DNA of 33,630 nucleotides from Niebla homalea (lineage: Eukaryota; Ascomycota; Lecanoromycetes; Lecanorales; Ramalinaceae), in assembly GCA_019925105.1 (NCBI GenBank), contig JAHGAU010000052.1:1-33630 (forward strand). The letters run 5' to 3'. Below, in pieces: positions 1 through 12,420 of this stretch. The notes beneath the pieces were generated by a model. The model did no database searches. It was given only the letters and a program-made list of their open reading frames with translations, and had not been told where the DNA came from. Positions within the stretch are counted from its first letter, which is position 1; every line of letters begins with the position of its first letter. The position numbers and the translations under genes are program-made.

Positions 1-1665
1 TAATAAAGAAACGTTAAAAGTAATGCTCTTTTTATGTTAACGTTAAATTACATTAAAGGATTTACGCCGACGACTCTTTAATATAACGATAGCTTATATA
101 ATAAAGGAGGAAATAATAAATTACTTAATATATTATTTATACGTTATAAAACTTTTTAAATCGGATTAATACAGCCTATTAATTACCGGATTACTTATTA
201 AAGTATTACTTAATATATTAATTTACCTTTATAAGCCTTTAGCGGGTATCCGTAATTAAATTAATCTTTTTATTAAGGAACGGTACCGTTAATAACTAAA
301 ATTTCTTAAGAAGCGGATATTATTTATATTATTATTAATTGGCTGGAATATAAAGCCTTTATTTTTTACTATATTAACTTAAGCGATTACCGCCTTTAAT
401 AGAGGTATTATTATTTTTAAATACGTTCTTATTTACCTTAATAAATTGTTATTAAATATAATCCTTATTGCGAAATAATTATACGGTTTAACGGATTATA
501 CGCGTTTTTACGTTTTTAACTATTATACTAGGGTCTCCCTATTATAAATCGGTTAAGGATTACTTAATAGTCTTTATAAAGCGATATAGTTTTTACCTCC
601 GGGATATAAGTTATATTAACGTTTAAGGATCTCCTTAATATTATCGGCGTCTTAATTTATTATATTTACTAAGAAATCTATAATAAAAATAATAATACTC
701 TTTTAAATTATTATACGTTATTACCGGATCCGTATATACGTAGATATTTTATATTAAATAACCCGTTATATTTATAAGATAATAAAAAAAGTAAAGCCGA
801 AATAAATTTAATAAAAATAAATATAAGTTAATATTATATTGCTTTATATAAATCTATTTAAACCGTTAATTATATTAGAACTTTATCCGGTTATAAAGTT
901 TAAGGGTAATAAAATAAATAATAGGATATATATTAAAAGGATAAAGATCCGTAAAAGTATACGTAAATAACGGAGGAAGAAATAAGTATTAAGTTTATAA
1001 TATCGGATGATTTTGGTTAATTAAGATTATTATTTTTAATATTGGGGAATTATTACGGGGTTAATTATACTCCGATTTATTATAGGTTTATTTATTATAA
1101 TTATAATAAGCGCTATCGGAATAAAAAATAAAGGAAAATCTTTAAGATAAAAATAAGCCCGTTAATATTAAGTAATATAAAAAAAGATTAAAAAGATTTA
1201 CTTTTTAAATTATAAAGCTTTAACGTTAAATATAATAGCTGAATTTAAATTATTTTTCATTATATTTATTCCTTAATAAAATATAAAAACGACGCCTTTT
1301 ATATATTTTAATCTATATCCGTTTTACGCTTTAAGGCTATTTCTTTATTCTAATCTTTCTTATATTATAACGTTTCTATATTCTTTATATTATTCCCTTA
1401 AATCCGGGGTCTTATTTATAATATATAATATACGGGCTTTATAATCTATTTATAATTATAGTCAGAACTGGCCTTAAGAATATTTAAACTTTTTAACGTC
1501 TTTTTCTTTTATTTTAAATATAATTATATATTCCTTATTCCGATCTATATAATTAACGTTAATTGCTTCGTTTATTTTGCCTTTAAATTAAATATTTAAA
1601 CGTAAAATATAAGGTTAATCTGAACCGTATTACGGAATATATAGCGTTAATAAGTCTTTTAATTC
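1..1665 (+). pseudogene. RIP-degraded long coding tract, unassigned
   Basis: The frame starting at base 1 stays protein-like for roughly 550 codons with no obvious frameshift. Nearly all its stops are TAA, as expected from CAA or CAG codons hit by RIP. It keeps varied, CpG-containing codons, for example around 331-384 (reads INWLEYKAF) and 706-756 (reads LLNYYTLLPDPYIRRY). The tract runs off the left edge, so the 5' end is missing. I do not recognise a family. In the next frame, bases 63-74 read Tyr-Ala-Asp-Asp, which recalls a reverse transcriptase active site, but the context around it does not support that call. Length and density suggest a transposon protein; this is inference. Confidence 0.4.
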
Positions 1666-2249
1666 TTAATTTATATATATAACGGTTATTAACTAGGGTA
1701 TTACCAATATTACCTATATTTTTAACTTATCGTATACGTATAATAATTAAATTATTATAAATATTTATAAATATAATAATAAGTTATAAGGATTTTCAAT
1801 ATATTTAAATTTAAATCTCCTATTTATTCTCCAAATATTACGGATATCTTTAAATATAAAATAAACAATAAATTCTTATATATACTTTAATATATTATTT
1901 AAAATATAAACCTTAATTTATTAATATATTCTGGATTTACTTATTACGATAATATATATTAAATTAAAATAAGTTTTAATAAAATTATGTTTTTATTTAT
2001 TTCTTATTTAAGTATTATTTTTAAGATATTATATATATATTTTTAAGTAAAAATCGGATTAAAAAATAAATAAAAAATAATATATTTATTATATTATACC
2101 GATTTCTTTTTAAGGTTTAATTAATATAATTTAAAAATTCTTAAGTTCTTATATATTATCTTCCTTTTTTAATTATTACCTTAATAAATTATATTTATTT
2201 ATAATTAATATATAAATAATTATAAGGATAAATATCTATATAAAGATTT
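1666..2249. other. AT-rich spacer, nothing resolved
   Basis: This is RIP-mutated DNA between two legible coding tracts. I see no convincing frame, repeat or RNA gene. Short TA-rich runs such as TATATATAT near 2031-2041 are ordinary for this composition. Confidence 0.4.
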
Positions 2250-4000
2250 ATATAGTACGATAATTGGGATTTCCCGGCGTATTCGCTTAATATTACGGAC
2301 TATCTTTATTAATAAAAGGAAATACGTAAACTTATATTAATTTTTATACTTTTTAAAATTATAAAGGGAATATACCTTTTTATTCCGGTTTTTTTAATAT
2401 AATAAATAATATTATTTAAAAAATAACGTAAATAAGGATACGTTTTATTTTAAATTAATTTTAAACGTTATATTTAATATATTATATATATTTTCTTAAA
2501 TATAAAAAAAAATATTATTCTTTTATAACGTATATTTAATTATATTATAAAGAATTTAATCCTTTTAATTTTATTTAATCCTTATAATCCTGCTCCCCGT
2601 TAATTAAAATTTATTTATTTCTTTATTTATAAACGTAAAGTTAAGTATAAGAAAGTCCGTTTTAATTTATATTAAAAGTATCCTTTAAGTATCTATTACG
2701 TTAATTTTATTATCCGTATTATAAAATATATAACCGTTTATAGCTACGCGGAGAGTATTTAAAAAATTAGGTTTTAAAGTTAAATATAATACTTTCTTAT
2801 TTATAAAACGTATATTATCTTAATTAATATTATAAGTATTATAAATTATACGGTAACCGGTATTAATATATTATTAATTTAATATATTAATAATAAAACG
2901 TATAAAGCTTATATCGTTAATATATATAATATTATAATCAGGTAAAATCATAAGATTATTTAATTCTTTTAATATATTATTAACGATATTAACCGCCTTT
3001 ATAAATAACGTAAAGCGGTATATTTTAATAAAAAATTTTAAAGTAAAAATCGTAAAGTTATAGCCGCTAAACGCTTAATTATAGTTTTATATAATAAAAT
3101 AAGTTGAAGTTAATGGTAAAAGAATAAACTATATATTATTATTATTAAAGAAAATATTACCGGTGCCCGGATATATAATAAAGTTATCGATATAACCTTA
3201 AAGAGTATTAAAATAATTATTTAGTAAAATAATAGATTTATTAATAATAAATATTAACCGCTTATATACCTATATAGAAGGGCCTATTATACGTAATAAT
3301 ATTTATAAAGCCGTAGATAATAACGTAAAAGGATATTATTATAATACGACCCCCTATTAGCTTAAACGATTAAAGGATTAATATAATATCTATTAATAAT
3401 AAGTAAATCGTTATTTAATTTAATAAAACCTAATAGAAAAGAAACTTAAAAAGATCGGTCTTAAAAAGCTACTTCTGCTATTAACCCTATATAAATAAAT
3501 AGAAATATAATTAACAAAATACCCTTATAAAATAAATTTTATTTTATTAAAATATATAAATCATTTTTTAAATTAGAAATTATATTATTTTATATAAGAT
3601 TATAATTAAGCGATCTTAAGATTTTTAAATTACGATCGCGATTAAATATAATAAAGTTAAAATTACTTAAGGTTTAACTTAACTTATTATTATTTATAAT
3701 AATATTATTAAAGTTATAAATATATTCTAAATTAATTAATAAAGGTTTAAAAAAAAAAGGTTAAGAATAATAGCAATATAACTATTAACGTAAATTATAT
3801 AAATTAATAAATAATACCGGCTAAACAGTTACTTCGCAATAGATACCCTAATTAATAATACGATAATATTAAGGAAACGGTTTATATTAAGTAAGTAATT
3901 AAGGTTAAGAATATTGGGAATAATAAATAATAATTAAACTTTATTAATCCTAAGATTTTTACGAGCGTAAGGTTATTCAGTTTTAATATAATTAATTAAT
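2250..4000 (+). pseudogene. RIP-degraded long coding tract, unassigned
   Basis: One plus-strand frame (codons start at positions divisible by 3) remains legible for about 580 codons without a frameshift, the longest such tract here. The interruptions are mostly TAA. Between them lie polar, mixed peptides, for example NITGARIYNKVIDITLKSIK near 3150-3212 and LINNTIILRKRF near 3851-3890. The middle is rich in Arg, Lys, Gln and Asn, and many TAA codons there would revert to Gln. No catalytic motif that I know is visible, so I leave it unnamed. It probably belonged to a mobile element or a multicopy gene, because RIP acts on duplicated DNA. It follows the first tract on the same strand after a gap of about 0.6 kb, so the two could be parts of one element. 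Confidence 0.45.
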
Positions 4001-4317
4001 TATTTTATGCTTGAAAGGCTATTAATATTATAATTAAAGGATTAATATAATATTATCATTATTATTAAATAAAATTAAGTAAAAAATTAATTAAATAAGA
4101 AATAATTAAATTATAAATAAATTAAAAACTTAATAATGCTTATTTAATTAATTAATAATAACGTAATATATAGTATTTAATATATTAATTTATAATTAAA
4201 CTTATAGTTTAAGTTAATTAATAATAATTAATAATTTTTATTATACTAAAACGTATTTATTAACCAATATTATAAAGATATACTTTTAACTCTTATATAT
4301 AAATAAATTTAAGAATT

Positions 4318-4690
4318 TACTTTATTCTTAAGAAAAAAAAAAACGCGTACCCGCTTAAATATTATTCTATATCGTTAGTTTTTCGGGTTTAAAATTATTA
4401 TTATAAAGAAATTAACCTTTTAATTAACTTTTATAACGGTAAATTAATTAAATAACGTTATATAATTAATATTATCCGTAAATATTATTAAAGAAAAGGA
4501 ACTTAAGTTATAAAAAATATTTCCTTATTATTATGGATTTAAATAAATAAAAGCTTATTTATCTAGGTTATAGGTAAAAGCTAATACGGGGTTAAAACGC
4601 TATTATATAGTTTTAAAGTCTTATTCTTTATTATCGTAAGTTTTATATTATCCGTTATAATATTATTTTAACTTTATTAATAAAGCGTAA
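4318..4690 (+). pseudogene. Weak coding-like tract, unassigned
   Basis: A plus-strand frame (aac gcg tac ccg at 4342) reads as moderately protein-like for about 120 codons, with peptides such as NAYPLKYYSISLVFRV and KEINLLINFYNGKLIK split by TAA or TAG. The right part becomes hydrophobic and T-rich, where a minus-strand origin is equally possible. No family is recognised. It may continue the element to its left, but the frame cannot be followed across 4000-4318. Confidence 0.25.
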
Positions 4691-5575
4691 TTATAGGTAT
4701 TATTATCTTTTTCCAATATAGCCTTACCACCAATAGCCTTAACGTTATAATTGTTAATTAACTTTATATATCTTTCTTTATTATTATCGTTTCTATAATT
4801 ATAACGGAAATTATATTTATAGCTTTAATATTTAATAATTTATATTATTAAATAATTTATTTAATTTTATATTAATATATAGCTTTTATATCCTGGATTA
4901 TAAATTGGTTTAATTTTCTAGGTTAAGTAATAATAATAACCAGTATTTCCTTTAATTATATATAATTAATCTTAATACTTATTATATTAAGATATAAATT
5001 TACCCCAATAATTAATAAAACGGTCGTTATCTTAATAAAGTTATTAATTAATTACGTTACCGTAAATATTTTCGGTATTAAGCTCTAAGATATTTTAATA
5101 ACGTATTAATTATATTAAATTTAATTAATATATTCTTAATAACGGTTGTTATTTTGGCCGTAATTCTTAAGTATCCTTTATTTTAAGTTGTTTTCGCTTT
5201 TTTTTATAATAATATTAATAGCCCGGGCTAAAACATAAAATTATCCGATACTTATATAACGGTCTATAGTTTATTATTAAGCTAATATATTTTAATAAGC
5301 TTTAATATATCCGCTTATCTTTTTAAGGAAACGTAAAACGTAATAATAAACGTACCGTAAGGTATAATTATAGCGGTTATAATTTTTACTTTATTTAACT
5401 TCCTTTTACTTTTATTATTCTTATTCTTAATTTAAGATTTTAATAAGATTATTAATAATAAATTTAGTTAATTAATCGTTTAAATAATATTAAATATTTT
5501 TAATAAAAATAATACCGTAATACTTATAACGTTTATTATCCTATATATTTAATATTATAGATTATTCTTAATAAC
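4691..5575. other. AT-rich DNA, no feature resolved
   Basis: This RIP-mutated stretch is richer in T on the plus strand, which may mean minus-strand coding remnants like the tract that follows. I could not hold a single frame through it. No tandem repeat, RNA gene or regulatory site is evident. Confidence 0.35.
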
Positions 5576-5900
5576 CTTAAATTTAAGGATAATATTTAAT
5601 TTCGTTCAAGATTTAAATATCCCTAATTTCTTTATTATTATAAATATTTATATTTATATACTTATTTATATAGTTTTTTTAATAATAAAACTATCCTTCT
5701 TCTTTATAATCTTTTCTTTATACTTACCGGTAACCTTCTTTATAATAATTTTAATTACTATAATCGGACTATATTTTTATACGGAATCCCGATCCTAATT
5801 GGTATTATTTACCGGAAATAAATTAAAAAGGGTTATTTAACCTTAATTTATCCTCTTAATTTATCGTTTACGTTTTATTTTATTAAATTTATTTTATTAT
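5576..5900 (-). pseudogene. Minus-strand coding-like remnant, lysine-rich
   Basis: On the minus strand one frame reads through about 80 codons with few stops, giving peptides such as ITLFNLFPVNNTN followed by KKVTGKYKEKIIKKKDSFII. The stops are TAA or TAG. The lysine-rich part could be a nuclear-localisation or nucleic-acid-binding stretch, but that is only composition. No domain is recognised. It is a fragment; upstream and downstream frames are lost. Confidence 0.3.
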
Positions 5901-8138
5901 TATTATATTTTACTTTCCTTAATAATATTCCGTAAATAATATAATTTTTAATTATACTTTTATAATTATTAATATTATAACGTTATAAGTATTTAATAAT
6001 TAATTTTTATAAATAAAAATATAATTTAAAAATCCTTTAAACCGATTATACCGGTTCTTAAGGAAACGGGGACGCCGATAATATTATAGTTTTTTAAGTA
6101 TAAAAATTTGGGTTCCCCGTAAAGATATATAAGAAGTAATAAAGTATATAGGAAGATATTTTAATAAATATAAATAACGGAAAATACGTATTAATACCTA
6201 TAAAGATTAAATTAAAGTTTTATGAATATATAAATTATAATAAGGATTAACTTTCTTAAAATAATAATTTTTATAAAATAAACGTATAATAAATATATAT
6301 TCTTAACGTTTTTAACGATTATATTTTATTCCGGTTATTATAATAATTTTATTAATATATAATTTCGTAAATAAAACTTTAATTATTAAGAGAGTTAATT
6401 ATTATAACGTAAAATATTACTTTTAATTACATTTATAAACCGCTTAATTTCTTACGTATATAATATAGCCTTAACGTATTTAAAAAGTAAATTAAGTTTA
6501 TATTATTTTAACACTTAAATTATCCTTAATACCTAGATTTATAAACTTAAATAAAATTTCACGTATAATAATAATTAACCAATATTCTTCTTCCTTCCTT
6601 ATTTTCCGTTGTTTCTTAAATCGCGTTTAATAAACGTAATTAATTATTAAATATAATATAATAAACGTAACTTTAAGGATAATAATAAAAAGATAATAAT
6701 AAGGATCGTAAATACTTAAAAAGTCCTAAATAAGGTTAATAACTTGGGTTTATTATTAATTAAAGCGCTTAAAGATATTTTTATATAATTTATTATTTAT
6801 TAATATAAATATAAATTAAAATATCGGAAGATAAGATATAAAAAAACGGTATATAAAATAATTTAAGTAAAAGATATTTAACTTAAAGAATTATAAAGAT
6901 CCTTTTAAAGTTAATTTTAATAATAATTATATAATACTATAATAAATCGTTAATTAAAAATAATATTTATACCGGTATAAACGAATATTTCTATATTTAT
7001 AATATTATAATTTACTTTACGGATAGTTTTTTACGGTTCCTTTTACTTTTAAAGGGGATATATTAAGTAATATAATTATTAATTATAAATATATAATAAC
7101 CTTATTTAAGAATATAATAAGTTAAATTTATTTATTTTTAATTATAGTAATTCCCTTATAGCTTTTATTCTCCTACTTATTACTTTATAGCTTTATCGTT
7201 ATTACTTACGCGTCTTAACGTTGGAATTCTTCCTAAATACTTATTAAATATATAATTTTTTACTTTTATAAATTATATTAATACAATATTATAATATAGA
7301 AAATACGGTAATATTCACCCGTTATTATTAAAAATATAAGGATATCCTATAATTAATATTTAACGAAATCAGTATTAATAAGATAAATTAAAGGATTAAA
7401 GATATATTAATAGTTTCTTAAAGTACTACGTATATAATAATTATTAGAATTATAATATAATTATATTCTTTATTATTAAGGAAAATAACCGGTATAAGTA
7501 TTAACGGAAAAATTAATATTAATTTTTAATTAATTTTTCCTTTAATATAGCCGTAATATATAAAATACCCCTTAATAAATCCTTTAAGAACGATTATATC
7601 CTTTCCTTAAGAAGCTTAAAAACTTTCTTATAAATATAAAAGAAATTAATAATATTATAACTGCCGATTTTATTATTATTTTTACTTTTAAAAATTATAA
7701 TATTAATTTTATATAAAATAAATATAAAAGAAAAGATTTCTTATTTAATCATTATTAAGAACGATCCTTAAGGTTTTATAAATAAGAATTATTTTATTTA
7801 ATAAAATATTTTTATTACTTAAATATTTCTTTAAGATTAAAAATAGTTTAAAATTTAACTTAATAACTTAAGAATTAATTTATTTATTAATATAATTAAC
7901 TAATTATAATATAATACCGTAATAATACGGTCCTCCTTAATTATTTCCGTAAAACCGTTAAGATAAGGATTAAAATTATCGTAAAGGCATATAACCATTA
8001 TTTAATTAAATTAAATAATATTAAGTTAATCTTAATTAAAAATATATAATAACTATTATAATATTAAAGCGTATAAAAGAATCTCTATAATTCAATAACA
8101 AGATATTAAACGACCTTACTTAAAAATATTATTAATAA
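5901..8138. other. RIP-mutated DNA with short coding-like scraps only
   Basis: About 2.2 kb with no long legible frame. A short plus-strand patch at about 6061-6235 reads protein-like (for example WVPRKDI and YIGRYFNKYK), but it is too short to name. The rest is AT-rich sequence with no tandem repeat or RNA gene that I can see. Confidence 0.35.
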
Positions 8139-8325
8139 AGCCTTACGGACTTAATTATATTTACCTTTTATGAAAACAGTTTAACTATCTTTACCTTAAT
8201 TAATAAATTTACCGTTATTATTACGTGTATGTATAATGATTTACCTATATACTATAAAATAACTCCCAGGTTTTCTTTATACCTGAAGGATTTAATCCGA
8301 ATAAATAAATTTATTTAATCTCTAA
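8139..8325 (+). pseudogene. Least-mutated coding-like island
   Basis: A plus-strand frame is free of stops for about 55-60 codons, reading TDLIIFTFYENSLTIF and onward through KFTVIITCMYNDLPIYYKIT. The DNA here keeps an unusual number of TpG and CpA sites (tatgaaaacag, cgtgtatgtataatg, cccagg, acctgaagg), so RIP was lighter or the copy is younger. After about 8325 the same frame meets regular TAA stops. There is no start codon in a sensible place and no family that I recognise. It is the best single place to query a protein database without correcting for RIP. Confidence 0.35.
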
Positions 8326-9224
8326 TATTAATACTATAACCCTTAAACGTTACGGGAAATAAGCCGTTATTTTTTAACTTTTAAAGGGGAGCTTATATCT
8401 ATATTAAATAGGATTTTATTAAGTATATAATTAAAACTATATTAATACTTATTTATAACTTTTTAAAAGTAGGTTAATAAATAGTAAAACGATATATTAA
8501 TTAAAAGGCTTTATATTAAAGGTTAAACCGTATTTAATAAACGTTATCCTTAAGAAATTAACTTAACCGGGGATTTATATTTTAATAAAGTATTATCGGA
8601 TAATTTTATTTTTATTAAAAATACGGTAATAAAAAATTAATTTATTATATATAGGGTTAATTATTATATTAACTGAAGAAACGTTTAAAACTTAAAATAT
8701 AAGTTATATAATTATAATAATACTTAATTAATTAATATTAAATACCGTATTATACTATAAAAAGTTAATAATCCGCTTATAAGAATTACGTATTTTAATT
8801 AAAAGATCGTTAAATCCGCGGCATAATTAAGGTTATTAAAAGTATATTTAAACTTTAATAAAGAGGGTCAATAAAACGGTATAAATAAAATATAAAAAAG
8901 AATGATAAATCTGGTATCGGTTTTAAATTAAATATTACGGAATATTCGTCCGTAAATACGTTAAATATAATAAGCGTTAATAATTTATACATATAACGTA
9001 TATAAAATACCGGCTCTTTATTTACCTTAAATTTTTATTTAGAATTTTAAGATTATTATTAAAGTTTTATCCTATATTTATATATATTCTCGCGGTATTT
9101 TTATTAAAAAAATATAAAGAATTATAATTTAATTAAAGATCTCTCCCTCTTATAGTTATAAGTATATATTTTTATATTTTGCTTTTTTAATTTTTATTTT
9201 CTTTTTTTATTATTATCTTTATAT
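8326..9224. other. RIP-mutated DNA ending in a T-rich stretch
   Basis: The first part may continue the degraded frame of the preceding island to about 8590, with frequent TAA stops. Bases 9160-9220 are a pyrimidine-rich, T-dominated run just upstream of the next coding tract. It could be an old promoter or untranslated leader, but nothing in it is diagnostic. Confidence 0.3.
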
Positions 9225-10110
9225 AATAAACTATAATAACTCTTAAACTAATTACGTTAAGAAGGACCCCAAGACTTTTATCCTAAAAGTAAGTTAGGAT
9301 TTTTCTTATATAAGTACGGCTACGGTATTTAAATTATAAAAGGCATAATTAAAGCTTCTTATATAAAAATAGGTATTAAATAATTATAAGGTAAAAGTAT
9401 AGTTATTAATAGAATATTTAACCTTTAATAACGCGCTTTTATAAAATAATTATTTAATATTAATAAATAAGATTAAATACCGTAATATTTAAAATTAACA
9501 CCTTTAAAGGCTTAACGTTAATATTTCGTTAATTACGTTATAATAAAAGAGATACTTAAACGTTATATAAATATTAAATCCAATATTTACGTTTTTCCCT
9601 ATTAAGGGTCGGATTAATAGCGGATATCTAAAGCGGGTAGTCAATTCTTCTATTAATTAATAGGGATAAGAAACCGGGTTTATTATTAAAAGGTTAAAAT
9701 CGTTTTAAACGGGAAGTTATAAATAATTTATTTTATAATATATATTTAAAGATCGTTATAACCGTTAAATTAAACTTCTTTACGTATAAAAACGGAGCGT
9801 TATAACGTTAATTAACGTATAACTTCTTATTCATTAATTATATAAAGCTTTTATTTAATCGTTAACTTAATCTTTTTTAAAATAACATATAAATAATACG
9901 TAGCCCCTTTTGGGAGTTAATAGTAATACGATATTAATTATATATTACGATAGATCGGTAATTAAAGCGCTTAATTCTGTATTTATAAATATTTATATTA
10001 TATAGAATTGAATCCGTACTTTATAAACTACCGGTTATAAATAACCCTTTAAAAGCGGGAACGAAAATAAAATATTTATATACGTATTTAAATACCGCTT
10101 ATATTGAAAA
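9225..10110 (+). pseudogene. RIP-degraded coding tract, unassigned
   Basis: One plus-strand frame (gga ccc caa at 9264) is legible for about 290 codons with no clear frameshift. Representative peptides are GPQDFYPKSKLGFFLYKYGY near the 5' end, KEILKRYINIKSNIYVFPY in the middle, and IELNPYFINYRL near 10005-10040. Stops are nearly all TAA. It follows a T-rich run, which suggests that the 5' end is near 9225; the ATG itself is not visible. The product is unknown. It lies upstream of, and in the same reading phase as, the MADS-box-like relic, so it may be a neighbouring gene or a 5' part of the same repeated unit; the intervening 170 bp carry several stops. Confidence 0.4.
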
Positions 10111-10277
10111 AATAATAATAAGTTAAAATAAATTATTTTTTATTATTTTAAAACTTAACTTAAAAGGCTTTTTAAATATAAATTAATATTACCTATCTTT
10201 ATCCTCCTTACTAAATAATTATTAATATATATATAAATATTAAATACGATAATAAGCTTCGGACGATATTATAATTT

Positions 10278-10850
10278 AAAGTAATATAAATAAATACTTA
10301 TAAATGGGAAAAATTCCGTCGGAAAAAGAATAGCCTCCTCCGTAAAATAAATAAGCTATTATAAATCTATAATATAAAGGTTTATCTTTTATATTAAATA
10401 TAAATAGAAATACTTCCTTTATTTTTTTAATAATAATTTTAACTTCTTATTATTTATAAATAAGGATACCGTTAATAAACGTTATTTTTTTATTAATCGT
10501 TATTAATATTTATAAGAATACCCTCGCCTTAATATAATTTATATGGGCCTTACCGATTATAACCTAAGTAGCTTTATTATTATAAGTTTTTTACCGCTTC
10601 CGATTAATAACGAGGATAACGGGAGTCCAATAGAATTATTAAAATAATAATTAAAATCCGAAAATGAGCTTTTAAATATCTATATTGAAACCGCGTTTTT
10701 ACTCCGGTTATTTTATTAATCCATTAAGTTAATTATTAAACGTTTTTATTATATAAACCCTTTATATTAAAAAAGATCCCGATAACGACTATAACTTAAA
10801 AGGCATAATTAAAATTAACGATTATAATAATAAAATCTTAATATAAGTTT
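10278..10850 (+). pseudogene. Probable MADS-box-like protein relic
   Basis: The plus-strand frame through 10314 reads F-R-R-K-K-N-S-L-L-R-K, then I-N-K-L-L-stop-I-Y-N-I-K-V-Y-L-L. Known MADS boxes (SRF/MEF2 type DNA-binding domain) follow F-x-(K/R)3-(N/T)-G-(I/L)-(L/M)-K-K-A-x-E-L-x-x-L-x-x-x-x-V-x-L-(I/L), and the spacing here fits without a gap. Reversing RIP-type changes improves the fit: AAT AAG may come from AAT GAG (giving E before L), TAT from TGT (Cys), and AAT ATA from AAT GCA (Ala). The peptide just before (YKWEK) would be the basic N-terminal arm. About 140 further codons of legible but unassigned sequence follow. The protein is dead, with many TAA codons. A MADS-like gene in RIP DNA implies that it was multicopy. 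The family call rests on one 27-residue motif read by eye. Confidence 0.5.
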
Positions 10851-11258
10851 AATATATAATTTAATTAAATAAATATAAATTATATTTTATATTATATATA
10901 AATATTAATATTTTTAAGTAAGTTAATCGTATAATATTTTTTTATTAAACCTTAATTTATAGTTCTTCCGTTAAATTTATATTATATTATAAGTATAACT
11001 TTTTATTATACCTTAATCTTTATATATCGGAAGATATAACCTTTTTTTTATAATAAGTATCCGTTATAATATTTAACCTTAAATTAATTAAAATTAAGAT
11101 AAATAAGGTCGTAATATATAGGTCCCAACCTTATATAATCCCTCTTAAGGCCTTATTAGTTCCCTTATAGTCTTTATAGATTTTTGTAATATAAACGGTA
11201 TAAATTAAGATTAATTAACTTAAAAATAAAAAAGCTAATTAAAACTTATTTTAATAAA
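10851..11258. other. AT-rich spacer between relic genes
   Basis: No frame is legible here. It separates the MADS-like relic from the next plus-strand tract, both on the same strand. No promoter or terminator signal can be picked out in this composition. Confidence 0.35.
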
Positions 11259-12420
11259 ATGGAAAAGAAGCTATACGTCGCGTAACGGGAATATCGTAAT
11301 AACCAGAATAAAATTAATTGCCTCCGCCGGACCGTCTTTAAAAAAAAAAAAATTATAAGTATAACGGAAAGTATTAATTAATTCGCGTAATACGTTAACC
11401 GTAAGGAAGAAAAAGAAATTAATAAAACCGGGGATTTAATAATATAACTTTAATAGTATTAAAATAATAAACTTAAGTAAAAATATATATAAATAAAATT
11501 ATAAAAGTTAATCGATCGTTTATTAATAAGAAATAAGCGGTTAAAATTATAGATTATAAAAATCGGAAAAGTTATTAAGAAAAGCTTAAAAATATAATAT
11601 ATAAATTTAAAAAACTTTTTAAGTTAAAAAAGAAATATAAAACTTAATTAAAGAATTCTTAATTATAACTTTAAAATATATAAAGATAACCCTTTTTTTT
11701 TTACGTAATTTCCCGCCCGTTAATAACCCTCCTTTAAGAAAATATAATCGAAGAAATTATTAATAATATTAAAAAAGTATTTAATTATTTACGTTATATA
11801 ATAATAAAAGGCAATAAATAGTAATATAATAATTATAAAGATTATTAACGTTTTCTATATTATTAAAGAGCTTATAAATATAATTATCCGTAAATATATT
11901 AATTAAAACGTTAACCAGCCCGTTCCCAACGCCCTTAAAAACCCTATTCTTGACGCCCTTATAAATTTTATTTTTAATATTCTTATTTTAAATACTTAAA
12001 GAAATCTTATAAAAAATGTAAGGAACGTCTTATTAATAATTATTTTACCGTACTTAATATTATTAAGGTAAAAGAATTCCAAGATATCCTTATATATTTT
12101 TAATAGAATTAATACGTTATATTCTTATTATTTTACGGGAAGGTTTATAATATTTATAAATATATCGATAACCTTAAGATAAAATAACATTAAAGTAAAT
12201 AAAATTATTTAAAGTTTTAATAAAGTTTAACGCCGTTTAAACTTAAATTATAAAGTTTATTAATTCTCTTATTATTATTAATAAAAGTAATAAGTCGAAG
12301 GCGTTAATAATACGCTTATTAATGGAAGTTACGGTATTAATTTAAAAACGGCGTTAAATAAAATCTGAATATTAAATAATAACTTATATTAAATTAAATA
12401 TTATTATACTTTAAGAAATA
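11259..12420 (+). pseudogene. Basic, coiled-coil-like coding relic, unassigned
   Basis: A surviving ATG at 11259 opens a frame reading MEKKLYVA, stop, REYRNNQNKINCLRRTVF, then a run of lysines at a 13-A tract (11340-11352) and NRKEEKEINKTGD. At about 11450-11500 the legible frame moves to the +2 phase, consistent with an indel. It then continues to about 12420 with lysine-rich peptides such as YFKYLKKSYKKCKERLINN near 11989-12042, followed by VKEFQDIL. Total length is about 390 codons. The Arg/Lys-rich start and the K/E-rich stretches suggest a nucleic-acid-binding or coiled-coil protein, but I recognise no domain. Interruptions are mostly TAA. Confidence 0.4.

Noticed and set aside
63..74. 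Tyr-Ala-Asp-Asp, resembling a reverse transcriptase active site
   Set aside because: It is a four-residue match in a frame different from the long legible one, and no other reverse transcriptase block is visible nearby.
300..390. Gypsy RNase H-like text around PLITKIS and NWLEYKAF
   Set aside because: The spacing between the Trp and the Ala-Phe pair does not match the family, and the downstream catalytic block is absent.
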